Shown here one piece after another: positions 1 to 11,600 of a stretch of 64,000 bases of DNA. The notes under the pieces were generated by a model. The model was given only the letters and a program-made list of their open reading frames with translations, searched no databases and was not told the DNA's origin. The translations under genes and the position numbers were made by a program. Source of the DNA: Capitella teleta (taxonomy: Eukaryota; Annelida; Polychaeta; Capitellidae); contig KB292914.1 in the NCBI GenBank assembly GCA_000328365.1, positions 208,468-272,467 of the forward strand, given 5' to 3'. Numbering within the stretch: position 1 is the first letter of the stretch; each line of letters opens with the position of its first letter.

Positions 1-1291
1 TATCTAAATTTAAGTACTATTATACTGCAAGTTACTTTTCTCTATAGACCAACTATATTAAAATATAATTGATTATAATTATAATTAATTATCTATCTGA
101 CTGAGTAAGTCGTGCAGTGACTTAGCTGCATTCTGTAGCCATAATCTGTGGGAATGATCCTTATAGCAATAGGAGTCTTGGTACGAGATTACCAATAGCT
201 TATAGCAGTGACTGAGTGTGTGAGTCAGTGACTGAGTGAGTGGGCAGCTGGGTCATTCTAATTGAACGTCTATAACTTGATTCGGAAAGCAGGGCATGCT
301 CACCAATTGCTTGTACAACTTCTGAAGCATTTTTTGGTCTTGAAATTCTCGACATGGTCAGATAAACTGGCCGATATTGATGAAAAACGTATAATAAATT
401 GTCAACTGGTGAAGCTTACGGAAGTTTACATTCGTTACGGCAAAACTGACGTGGTTGAAAAATGCTACAACGATTCGTGGATCATAGCGTTTACTATGTA
501 AAATTAATGCATTATGATGGCATTCTGGATAAGTTTATGGGCGTATGGTAGGTGGTGCCCGCCAGGGTCGCTATACAGGCAGGTAGTGAAATACGGAATT
601 GTTTTTATCACCAGCTTCTCTCCTAGGTCAACAATGTCAATGATACTGTTTGTTGTAAAACTGCATGGTATATTCCCAATTCTGAGTGACTTTATTACAT
701 TTTAGTAAAAAAAGAAAAGAAAAAAACAGTACATGTATCATGTAAAACAACATATGCAGATATATTATTGTATGTATGTTGATGATAACTGAGATAAATG
801 TGACAGCAAGAGATCATGCTGAGCAGATCAACAGAACAGGGACATCCCCATAGTAAATGTATTTATAAATTGTTTCATCACTTGTAATTGTGAGAATTTC
901 AACAAATGCTCAGAATAAAGATAATAACATAATATAAATACACTCACAGTGTACATAATTACATTTTCAGTTCTAAATAGTAAATAAAGATCCAGAATGT
1001 CATTTTTAGCAAAACTATTTTTCTACACAGATGGAACCATCCAAAGAATGCAACGAAAAGAAAACAAATGAAACAAAAAGTGAGGTGTGAATGAAAGAAT
1101 TTATTAGATGAACCAAAATGACCCACACCCCTCCCCTCCCCCTGAGGAACTAAATTAGTTTAAATCCTCCCAGAAAAATTTAAAACTTATTACCCCTCAG
1201 ATAAAGAAACTGTTTCGACTTCTTTCAAGAGAGATGAATTTACAAATATGCAGCAACAGAGAGAAAAATAATCAAAGGACAATCAAGCGAA
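1..1291. other. AT-rich spacer downstream of eIF3f
   Basis: No gene was recognised here. Positions about 200-245 hold a short TGAG-rich direct repeat. A 79-codon plus-strand frame at 262-501 has no motif I know and no splice context. The last part contains the 3' untranslated region of the neighbouring eIF3f gene. Confidence 0.6.
1100..1105 (-). promoter_or_regulatory. candidate polyadenylation signal for eIF3f
   Basis: Read on the minus strand this is AATAAA, about 190 nt past the eIF3f stop codon. The placement is plausible for a short 3' UTR; no transcript end was seen. Confidence 0.4.
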
Positions 1292-3656
1292 CTAGTAATT
1301 AGGCTTAGAGTTTGATTTCGTGGGATTTTCCAAAAGGTTGAGTTTTTCGTTCAACATAAGCTGCGTTTTGGTCAAGTTGCTCAAGTACACAACCATAAGG
1401 AGATCCTGAAGAGAGAGTAAAATAACAAATTATTTATCAATTACATGGAAAAAAAAACAAAGCAAACCTTCATGTTTGAGTTGAGCATCTCTTCGAATTT
1501 CTCCGGCTCAATCTTGGGCACTGAGTTCACCATTTCCATTAGACTGCGACCAATGAGGTTATTAGCAGTGACACGCCCTTCCTTAAAATGAAAAATAAAA
1601 TTCTCCAGTTTTGCACAACTTGAATAGTATGACTTACAATAATATCATCGACGTATTGCTTCACAGTGGCCAGCATATCGTTCAGCCGGGCGCACATAGC
1701 GCTCACTTGCTGCAGCTCTGTAACCATACTAACCGTACGCTTAGGGTTGTGCTTAGCCATCTGTATCAACTCAACTGTGAAAAACCATAAAATCAAGCCA
1801 TGCTAACAAAGACCAATGCTACACTAACCGCCCACTTTCTCTGCCTCGTAGAATGCGGATTCCACTCCAATGGGAGTGAAGAGGGTGCCCATGGTCTTGC
1901 CAGGGATGCCCATGGGACTGCTGATGAAAGCCTTCATCGACATCTGACCTCCTTTCAGATAAGTGTCTACCAACAAATGTACCGGGTTCTTACATTCACG
2001 ATTGTAGTATTCGTGGATAAGAACAGAGTGCTCAGTGATGTCAGATCCCGTTGAATACCTGAGGCCAGAATTAGATATGAGCATACATTATTAGATAAGA
2101 CCGCACCATCCAACGATCACTTCGGCAGGGTTGACTTTTTTGTGCAGCTCGTACATGTTGCGAGCAAATTCAAGATCAACAGCAACCTGATTCAGAAATG
2201 ACAGGAGAAAAGTGATAAAGAGACCGAAGAAGAGAAATCCTACCTCATCCTTAGATTCATTGTGAGGTACTGTGAAACAGTTCGAGACTTCGACCGCACC
2301 CTTGTCATGTGTTCCTGAAAGATTAAATGAAGAAAGTTGAAGATCATGTTAGTCTGACAGGTTTGCACAAGCACAAGTATTCAACTTAGCACTGAAGGAG
2401 ATGTTGGTAGAATCACAATAATAGCTTCCATAACTTTTAACTAAACCTCATCCCATAATAACAATAATAATAGTAATTAGGGCTGAGCGGATATCTGTGA
2501 TCCGTGGGATATAATAATAATAATAATTTATTTCGTACAAAAACATGTACAGGAAAAATGAACGGATATCGGGTGAGTTCAGTACTATCCGTTATCCGTG
2601 TTTCAAGCGCACAGTGAGCGTATCACACATCCATACTAATCAATTAGTAATTAGTCACTGCCGTGCGGAGTTTTTCATGTCAATAGGTTCATTTATTCAT
2701 AATGATAATCTTGCCAGATCCAAAGCCTCAGCTCTCTCTCGTGAGTGGAATATAGCTTCCGAGGCTTTGTGGAGCACTTGTCATATCAACCCGACTGCAA
2801 ATCATGCAATTGGGGGAGGGTCCCGCCATCGCTCTAAAAAAGGCGCTATGAATTTTTAGGGGTGTAGAGACAAAAATGGGGTATGTTTTTTGGGGAAAAG
2901 TTAGCGATTTGTGTATGTCTCCACCTCTTGTCTAGTAGCCTAGGCTACCTAGCACATCTCCGTCGTTGTATGCTTTTGCTGGGAAGAGAAAAAACATGCA
3001 ATTATTATGAGTGAAGATAAACTGACTTGTGACGGGATTCGATCTCGAAGCGTAAAGCTCAAAGCACCATCGGTCTATCCGATTGCGCCAGCGCGGAATT
3101 CGATACAGGTGTTGAGTTATGTGTGCATTATAAGCACGGTGAATGCTAGGTCATTATAATATTATAATGTGACCTTGTGACCTGATAAGATGTGTGGTAT
3201 TGGAGAAGCACGTGGCTTTGTTGTGTCACGTGACAACCGTTTAACTTGGCTTAGCCTTATGTTGAATGTATTCTTCTGCGTTCGTGGGTCCGAGTTAATA
3301 TGACTAGTGTACCGGCTTTGTTATTGCTATTCTGAGAAATCTGTGACTTCCCTTGATATTATTATATACTGTCTAGAAGGCTGCATAAGCATTTCATTAT
3401 CCAGAGCCCACTGGTAAGATTCCCTCAGTCCCTGTGACCTGTCCGCCTGTGTTCAAGCCTGCCGACACGTGAGTTGACAGTTGTGAGGTCACTACAGTGT
3501 TATTGACACCCAAAATGGTAAAGTATGGAAAGCTAATGAAAGATCACCTAATAAAGTTCCGATCACCCTTCTACAATCCTCGTTTCTTCGTTCAAAAGCA
3601 TCAACAATGCTGAAATAAACTACGGGATGAACCCGGCACACTATCGACGTCGCCAT
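1292..3656 (-). CDS. EIF3F: eukaryotic translation initiation factor 3 subunit F (eIF3f)
   Basis: Subunit of the cytoplasmic eIF3 complex, which binds the 40S ribosome during initiation. Exons read on the minus strand: 3548-3656, 2244-2314, 2107-2186, 1829-2058, 1638-1774, 1468-1581, 1292-1405. They sum to 855 nt, a 284-residue protein, shorter than the vertebrate protein, which has a long N-terminal extension. The start is the ATG at 3656 in an AAAATGG context. It opens directly into an MPN fold ([27 protein letters not shown], then [13 protein letters not shown]). The zinc-binding HxH of catalytic MPN+ proteins is absent at the [12 protein letters not shown] position, as expected for a structural MPN- subunit. 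The C-terminal half ([21 protein letters not shown]) also matches the family. Phase is continuous over all six introns. Five introns are 48-62 nt; intron 1 is 1233 nt and holds a transposon. Confidence 0.95.
2771..3313 (-). mobile_element. hAT-like non-autonomous DNA transposon with tRNA-like core, copy 1
   Basis: The element is flanked by a perfect 8-bp target duplication GGCTTTGT (2763-2770 and 3314-3321). Its ends are inverted repeats: one begins GGAGCACTTGTCATATCAAC and the other, read inward, GGTACACTAGTCATATTAAC. It is 543 bp, has no long open frame and lies in intron 1 of eIF3f. It is clearly homologous over its whole length, in opposite orientation, to the copy at 13405-13938. The 8-bp duplication points to the hAT superfamily (established rule); family membership is inferred because no transposase is present. 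Confidence 0.85.
3031..3096 (-). other. tRNA-like segment inside transposon copy 1
   Basis: Read on the minus strand it contains an A-box-like TGGCGCAATCGG and, about 50 nt later, a B-box-like GATCGAATCCC, the two internal RNA polymerase III promoter elements of tRNA genes. The T-stem and acceptor stem do not pair properly, so this is a tRNA relic or a SINE-like promoter, not a functional tRNA. Confidence 0.6.
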
Positions 3657-3809
3657 TTTGACTGTGATTTTTTTTTTTTTTTTTTTTTTTTTCACAGACG
3701 CATGGATGGAAAATCGCAAAATGAGAATATTGCAATCTCGGTTCACATGTCATACCCGAGCAAACACGAAACGTTAGGCAAATGTGGGAGACACGTGTAG
3801 GTAACCTTC

Positions 3810-3885
3810 CCTAACGTTACAAAATAACGTTATCTAACGTTACTCAGGATGGGGGCAATAACGTTATCTAACGTACTGAGACGAC
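3810..3885. repeat. cluster of AACGTTA palindromic words
   Basis: The word CTAACGTTA and the longer ATAACGTTATCTAACGT recur about five times within 75 bp, roughly 150-230 bp upstream of the eIF3f start codon. It could be a short degenerate tandem repeat or a cluster of palindromic protein-binding sites in the promoter region. Function is not known. Confidence 0.5.
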
Positions 3886-4483
3886 GACTGTGAACTATCG
3901 CAACTAAACTTATGTTTAGCGCATCCGATTAAGCCTTTTCAGTGTGTAATCGATTGTGTCATGTCGATCAAAGCAGACACCAAGTTCAAAGCAATCTTTT
4001 CTATGCGATTTCTGGTTGACAAAAGATTAAGGAGCATTTTCGAGGCTCTGATATTGTATCTGAATAAAGCTACAGTAAAAGAAGGCATCTTTTTGTTGAA
4101 ACTCTAATTTTGGCAGCTCCTGACCAAAGACATAGGGGTAACACCTGACAGAGACAATGAGAACCTGCTACCCCAATTGAAGGGACGACTGGCCCTGTCA
4201 AAACTTTTTTATAAACACTCAGGTATGTCCATCTATTTCCTCAGACTTTTTCAAAAATTTACTGAGGTTGACCTATTATTTAGTCATAAAATATTGCTAA
4301 CATCATGAATGGGATAAATGATTGAAGGGTAAGTAATTTGCATACAATAAGCTCTCTTTGTCATTAAATATTATTCCTGCTACTTATCTTCTTTTTACAG
4401 TGCCATCTGGATGAATTTGTTGGAGTCAGCAGCGCCAGCAGTCAATGACTTAACTGATCTCATCCTTAATTGATCTCATTATT

Positions 4484-4965
4484 AAATTTGATGCTGGAAA
4501 AGTGTGTACTGGTTGTATTTGACTTGGGAGGGGTATATATATGCTAATTTTGGATTGATTGAATCATGTAATATATATGAAAACCCATGTCTGTGACCGC
4601 AACATGGTGGGAGATAGGGAATATTTTCAGAGTACAAATTTGATGCTGGAATGGTGTGTACTGGTTGTATTTGATTTGGGAGGGGTGTATATGTGCCTAG
4701 GGCACTTGAGGGATAGCATTGTTGCTGATTATGGATTGATTGAATTATGTAATATACATAAAAACCTATGTTAGCGCATAGAAATGCATCATGCATCGTG
4801 TTGCGCTATATAAAATAATAAATTCAATTCACTTCAATGTCCGTGACTGCAAAATGGTGGGAGATAAGGATTCTTGTTCGAGTAATAACTGGATCCTTTA
4901 AAGCTGTAGACTAGTTGTATATGACTTGGTGGGGTTTAAAAGTATCTAGGGCACTGTATGAATTC
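4484..4965 (+). repeat. diverged tandem repeat, about 2.7 copies of a ~150-200 bp unit
   Basis: The unit starts AAATTTGATGCTGGAA at 4484 and again at 4636, followed in both by GTGTGTACTGGTTGTATTTG and a TTGGGAGGGGT block, then a GATTGATTGAAT block and a GGTGGGAGATA block. A third, partial and more diverged copy spans about 4850-4965. The second copy has an insertion of about 30 bp relative to the first. No coding potential is seen. Confidence 0.75.
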
Positions 4966-5487
4966 TTAAATTGAATTAATTTCATCTAGTATTGCCATTA
5001 AACGCCCTGTCAATCCGCCAACCATTTCAATAATCGCCCGGAAATGGAAATTCATGGGTTGAGTGGAAGATAAATAAGGACGGGTCAGATAAAGTTATAA
5101 GAAATATATAACCATGCTTGTCTACAATAAACGCTGGTTCTGAAAATGTATAACCATCCTTGTTTACAAATAATGCTACACAACAGAATGCCTCTGCCTC
5201 ACTTTTCCACCGCTTTACCGGTACGCTTGATTGCGTGCCGGCGTTTTGAGGCCCATGCGTGGTCTAACTGTTACTAGGTTTATGTTCTTGTCATGCAATA
5301 TCTTAATTGTACATTCCATTTTTGAGAATTTTCAATAAAATGTCTTTTTATGTTTATTCGGCTTCTCGTTCCAACTGAGTAATGAAAACTGTATCTGCAT
5401 GTTTGAAACCAGCTAGAGACCGGTATTATTGTAGGAGGATATATGACACCAATAATTTGTACGCCGGGAGGCATAAACATTGAAATT

Positions 5488-5549
5488 ACTTGGATTGCAA
5501 TAAAATAAATAAAAATAATTGTTTTTAGTTATTTCATTGCAATCCAAGT
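5488..5549. repeat. short fold-back inverted repeat
   Basis: ACTTGGATTGCAATAAAATA begins the left arm (5488-5508). The right arm (5529-5549) is its reverse complement with one mismatch over 21 bp; the loop is 20 nt. Weaker symmetry continues outward through GCCGGGA words. It may be the remnant of a small inverted-repeat transposon. Confidence 0.6.
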
Positions 5550-6003
5550 ACATCCCGGCCACCAATATTTATAATAGGTGGTCTGGCCATTAATCCTCGA
5601 TTGTTCTATAGTATATTTGCAAGAAATAAAGTGATATAAGGACATTACATGATTGCATTTTTACATATAGAATAATACCTAATGCACGTTCTCCATCACA
5701 AAGAGAAAAAAAAATTGCCGATAGAATGAATGGATTTTAATAATAAATTTGATTTTCAGTGAATACAATGATTAACAACCGTCTATTAATCATTTCCGTG
5801 TCTAATTTCATGCTTTTTGCAGATTATTTGGTTGAATGAATCAGTTTCTCATCTTTTTTTACGAGCGCAAAATCGGCAAATTATCTGACGAATAACTGTC
5901 GAATAACTGTTATTTGACTTTTTTAAAACATTATCAACATTTGTTGTTCACTAATTACGTTTTTGATCATGTTTGACAAAAGTCAAATAATTAACTGCAA
6001 TTA

Positions 6004-6855
6004 CAGTAAAAGCTCGTTACAACGACACTCATTACACTGACAAATTTACTTATCAACAGCTTTTTGGTCGAAACCGATCTGCCACAATGTTAAAAGCCCA
6101 ATACACTGACAAAATTCACTGTTCCGACACTGACAGGCAAAACACCAAACAAATGTGCCTTCAACATTGAAATCTAGCTCATTACAATGACAGGCCGTCG
6201 TCTTGAGGTCGCTCATGTTCAATGACACGCGACTTTCTCCGATGTTCACTGACCCACGATGGACGACTCACATAAATTAAAGTTCTGATGTTGTCGGCAT
6301 GTTATTGTTGCAATGTTTGCCTAAGCCTTGGTAAAAATATCAAAGATTCAATTCAATGGTTTGTTGGTAAACATCTCAGATGAAAGGAATAAAGCTGTGA
6401 ACGCCGACGCTGAACACAGAAAGTGAAATGCACATCTCCCACTCAATTAAAGCAACGGATAGGTAGCGGTCGTCTTTGTCGGCTTTCAAAGCGTTATTGT
6501 TTGTTTTGATTACAAAAGAAAGAAAGTCCTTTGATCGTTGCCGATGATCGGAAAAATACTCTATGAATATTCAATGAACTCCGGCAACAGAGCGAGCGCT
6601 CGAGGTGTGAATTCACAGCTTTTGCTTATGAAATAATAATGTTTGATTCCTGCAAGAAATAAATATGTAAGGCCTAAACTATCCTGCATATCCAGTATGC
6701 ATGCTAGGTAACACTACATACAGTAAACCAATAGGCATTGGAGTGACCATCATGACGATCAGTCGGTGCGTTATGGGCCAAATTCATTACACTGACAAAT
6801 TTGTTACGACTGATTTGCCTGAAACCAAACATGTCGTTGTAACGAGCTTTTACTG
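6004..6855. mobile_element. pogo/Tc1-mariner-type non-autonomous transposon (MITE), 852 bp
   Basis: Both ends begin CAGTAAAAGCTCGTTACAAC read inward, a perfect inverted repeat of about 23 bp, and each is flanked by TA (6002-6003 and 6856-6857). TA duplication and CAGT-start termini are characteristic of the Tc1/mariner superfamily, and the CTCGTTA-type end is typical of its pogo branch. There is no transposase frame. Inside, the word ATTACACTGACAAATTT and shortened versions recur near 6032, 6100, 6182 and 6786, like subterminal repeats. Confidence 0.8.
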
Positions 6856-8347
6856 TATACGTGATATTGATTTGATTGATTGACACAGCATATACTTTGA
6901 AGTAAAAAGATATGGCCGTGTTAACAGCATTTTAGGATAATTTTTTCAGCCAGGTTCAGGGAAAACACATGTTAATTAAGTGAAGACTGGCACTCAAGCC
7001 TGGCCATCTACAATTAGAAAAATTTACTCGCTGGGCAAAAAAACGTGTCCCCGCAACATATCCACTCACATTAATCCTTTTCCTCTATATTAATACTTTT
7101 AGGCGAACGATATCAACGGCCTATCATTTTAGATTGAATATTAAAGATACAGTTAAAGGCATCCGTCTCATCAACCCCAATCAGACTTGAGATGATATAG
7201 AGATACGAGATGTGGTGAGAGGCACGAGCCTCATGCACCAATTGAACTTGGAGGTGACATTGAATTTGCACAGTGATAGTTTTTCCTTTACGATTCGAAA
7301 AATATCGGAAAATTACGTGCTATACTGGATCATTCCTTGAGAGTAATACCTATTCAAAATTTTGGGCACAGTAACAGTGGTATAAATAGGTTCTACATAA
7401 ATGATACCTTTAAGAAACACACTAAGCCTTTTTTTCACTCCATGACCTTTCACGCGCTCACAACGAATGCTGCTGAGAAACTTAAAAGCAATTACAAAGA
7501 TAAATGCAAAGCTTTGTAAATGCCGCCAATCTTGAAATATACCTCCGTGGATTTTTTTGGTAGATTTCTTTCCCTTATAGCGGGTATCTTCAAAAGAGGG
7601 ACAATAGAGTTCTTCACTCAGGTGTCAACTTTTGAACTTCTGTGAAGTCAAACTCCAAGATTTCAGATAGCATTCAACTGTCATTGTGATACCTATTTTG
7701 TGGCACAATTTGCCACATAAGTGAAATAAAAGGCCGCCACACAATTGTACAATAATGCCCATCACATAGCCATCACTTTAAACAAAAAAAATAGATTGCA
7801 GATGTGAACACAGATGTGGCAAAAAACGCTACAAGTGTGGTAGTTCATTTAGCGGATTAACCAAAACGATCGGCGGTAACAAAAGTGAAATTGCACAAAC
7901 AGGCACATATGTGGCACAAATGGGCACATATGTGGCGATTTTTCTACTGTTTACATAAGGGATTAGGAGATTGGGCCTCACATGTGGTGATAAATGGTTC
8001 CTTTGAAGTCATTAGGTGATTGTTTACTCAAGAGATAAGACCATGAATGCAGGTCTGAATGACAGAAATTGACACATATCCTGCACTCAGATGGCAACTT
8101 TCTATTGTTTGTTTAGGGGATTACTACACCAGATTAAAAAATATTATAAATCCAAAATCATAATTTTTCTTAGCATTTTATTGTTATTAACAGCAGATGA
8201 AAGAAAATAACCTAACATAGGAGAAAATTAAACAATAACATGTGTCATGTCAAAAGGTCCTCGCTTAATTTTGTGGAATCTTGTGAGTCTATGGACTTTG
8301 TAGAACGCTGCTTCTCTGACTGCAATGTCCCACTTCCTCAAGACTGG

Positions 8348-8646
8348 TTAAGGATGAATTGACTTTTGTGCAGATAGCGACTGGAAGAAGAACAAAATCA
8401 TAATTATTACCATAGCTAGGAAGTACTAAGAAATCGATTTGGATTATTCATACACAAATATTTATACGAAGGAATTGGAAACATATCAGTTCCAAACATA
8501 TTGAAAATAATTCCAAATACTTACTGCATGCTGTTTTTGAACCCCCAAGAGTTGAACCTTAATTGTGCCGACACGTTCATCAGCTCCAGCAGGCTGTTGC
8601 AGACAGTCTTGTTTGTGTTCAATCCACCACAGCCGAGCCTGGATAT
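8348..8646 (-). CDS. two 3' exons of an unidentified gene (partial)
   Basis: Minus-strand exon 8525-8646 is bounded by a good acceptor (TTTTTCTAG) and a consensus donor (GTAAGT). It encodes a peptide with RLWWIEHKQDCLQQPAGAD and TIKVQLLGVQKQHA. Exon 8348-8380, after a CTTCTTCCAG acceptor, adds SLSAQKSIHP and a stop. I do not recognise the family. A possible further exon lies at about 10032-10136 (acceptor TGTTTTTAG, donor GTGAGC), but it is open in all three frames so its frame cannot be chosen. The model could be a pseudogene or a chance frame. Confidence 0.3.
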
Positions 8647-11600
8647 CTAGAAAAAGAAGAAAATATATCAGTAACTCAGCAGTATTAAAGCACAACACAA
8701 TTGAACGCAGAGTATAGCATTAAAGCAAATGGAATATCTTATAATTGAATAATCAACAATCTCAATTCGACGAAGATTCAGGATCTAGTAAGAAGAGCTA
8801 TGAAAACGAGATTTCATACATTACCACTGGAGCAATTACAGTGGAATCTGTGGTATATTGAGCTTGAACATCCTGAACATTAAGCAATCGACTCTTAAGC
8901 CATAACGAATAGAACCCCTCCCCCTATATTTAGACGTTGGTATAATGGTGCAAAGCTGATCATTTAAGTGTAAGAATGAATCGAATACGATTGCTAACTG
9001 ATGAGCAAAATCATAATTCACGCAGTATATCTCTTTGAAGTCATAACAACGAGCGCACCTCAACTTTTCAGTTTCATGCACGGCATTATTGCCCGATCTA
9101 CCTTGATAATTGAATTTTATCAAACGCTTAATATAGCATGATGCATGTGTGCCGCTCATAGATCACACATCAAAGCATGTACATGTATGTACATTTGCAC
9201 GCACATGTATGCCTACACAATAGCATGCGTGCATCATACATGTAGATCTGTACACGAAAGCGGGCATGTGTACACGCGGAAGAAGGCGACTCAGCCAAGT
9301 GCTGTGTGTGCTATGTATTCAATTTTTAAGTAGCTCGTCACCGTCTGTTTGCTGTTCAGTTGATTAAACCCACTTTATTACGTCTCTCAACTTTCTTAAG
9401 AACTACGAATTGTGTGACAACTAATTAATTTGGACATCAGAGGGATTACGAAATCAGATAAAAGAACAAAGCTTGCCAGTTCGTGAATCGGAGCAAGATA
9501 GAGTAATTACAGGTGAATGCCGAATAATTACATAATCGAAAATTGCGTGCGCTATAAGCGACAGGCGCCGACCGCGTGTTGCTGCCTCGTCGGCTCTTAA
9601 CTTCCTACTGGGCCTATTCAAATTAAGGAAACATTAACTTTGACAATATTAGTTGACAATTGATTGAGATCATTCCGGATCCAGGATCAGAGTAGTAAGT
9701 AACAGAGCTAGTTATCTTCCGATGATTACCAATCTTCTTACATGACAACTGGGTAATCAATTACAAGTACCTAATAGTTATATACAATTATAATAGAAAA
9801 AAAATTGGATGGATAAAGATGATGAAATTCGAACGCAATGAAAATTCAAATCTCAATCGTGAAACTGCAAACAAAGTATAATTTAATCAATTGTTACGAA
9901 TGTGTGGAGCGTATCAGTCGTATTTTACAAATGATGCCATTTGCATTAGCAATTAAGAGTACAACATCACATGTATGTAATATACATGTGTATACATGAT
10001 GAACGATACAATCGTATAAATAATAGCTCACCAATAAAAAGTGATGAAGGCAGCTGAAGAATCGTTGAAGATGCATGTAGTTGAAACTTGAAATGCGTGG
10101 ATATAATTTTGCATGTCTGCTCCCAACGGACACTAAAAACAGAATGATGTAACATTCAAATAATTAATCATGAATATTCAGGCTTCATGCATACATTATA
10201 ACGTTTGGCCTTTAATTGCCAGTGGGCTGGAACAAACACACACTATTTGCATTTGCTCAGCAGCTTAATTGGCTGAATGCTTTCAGATAAGTCGCCAGAT
10301 ATGTGAATGAAAAAGTGTATGATTGTGGCATGTGATAATTTTAATTCCTTTCTTGTCAGAGAAGTTTCACCTACGTGGCAAATACATTTTCTTATGTGTA
10401 TAATTCTCGCCACAAAAGTGGCAGAAGAACGACAGTGGCAAGAAACGATACTTCTGTGGCAGTGATGATGGGTAAATGGCATATAACTGACACATGAATG
10501 CTATCTGGGATAGGGCAAACTCAACCTCCAAATTGGCGAGCGGTGTCATTGAGTGCATGCATGGAAATCTATTTCAATAAGCATACAAATGAATTATATT
10601 TTGCCTGGTTACTGCATTTCCTGCTGACGTTATTATTTTATATGTATATCATGAATCGGCGTCGCCTCGAATCATCATAGCACTAGATGTAACACAGTGA
10701 TAATACATGTATCTGGAGAATATCTTTGGCATATTCATCCATGTTAAATTTGTTCATGTATACGCACAAATACAGACTGGGCCAAAAGTAGTCTATCTAC
10801 TCCATGTTATAAACAAAACTTTAAAATTTGTTAAAATTTATCCATTATTCCAAAACATTAATACCTGATATGGGTTGACTAGGTTATTATGTACCCATTT
10901 ATACAAATAAATAGAATTAAACGTAAATAATATTTTTGAATGAGAGAGGAACATTTAAATGCGAGTTGTAAGTGATCGCAAAGGGCTTCTGTGCGCATAA
11001 TTAGGTGTGTGAAAACCTGTGATAATTAGCCGAAAAATATCATAACGCATTTCCATCAAATGCAGGAGTTATAGCATGTGATGAAATGATTTGCAGTTCC
11101 GCGTTTGGTATACCAGAATGGCTTATATTCCTTTATACCCATAAAATGCTTTCACTTAACGCCTCCATTTCAGTTCAAATACTTGTTTTCTGCGATGTTG
11201 CGACTCAAGCGGCTGCATGTTTGAAACTGAAATTCTGAATGGAAAAAAATAACACTGAAAAGCAGCAGCGGAGATTCCATTATAAACTATCATTATTTTC
11301 CCAGTTTTCATTTCGCAAATTATACTCAGCGATAATTTGGTAAATTTAGTTCATTATACCTCATTTTGTGATTGTATGGCGATTGCGTGAATTATCGGTG
11401 GATGAGCGATAATACAGTCACAAAGTGCCTTATAGTTATAATTCATTATGGTCATTATGATTGAGTTATTCAATTCGGGACAATGTAATAGAAATATGAT
11501 AATTAAAGTATTTCACCTTAAATCATTAACCTCAAGAGAAATATGTCCTACCTCTTTGCCAGTGAATTACACAATAAAGTGAACCACTAACATGACTATG

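Larger units (their letters stand above)
3657..8347. other. repeat-rich spacer between eIF3f and the next exons
   Basis: No gene was recognised. It starts with a 26-nt poly-T run (about 3668-3693), followed by an AACGTTA-rich cluster, a diverged tandem repeat, a fold-back and a pogo-type element, each listed separately. The stretch 7690-7960 repeats short palindromic GTGGCA/TGCCAC words. Nothing else stands out. Confidence 0.6.

Noticed and set aside
262-501. 79-codon plus-strand frame near the left edge
   Set aside because: No recognised motif and no supporting signals; length is within chance for this window.
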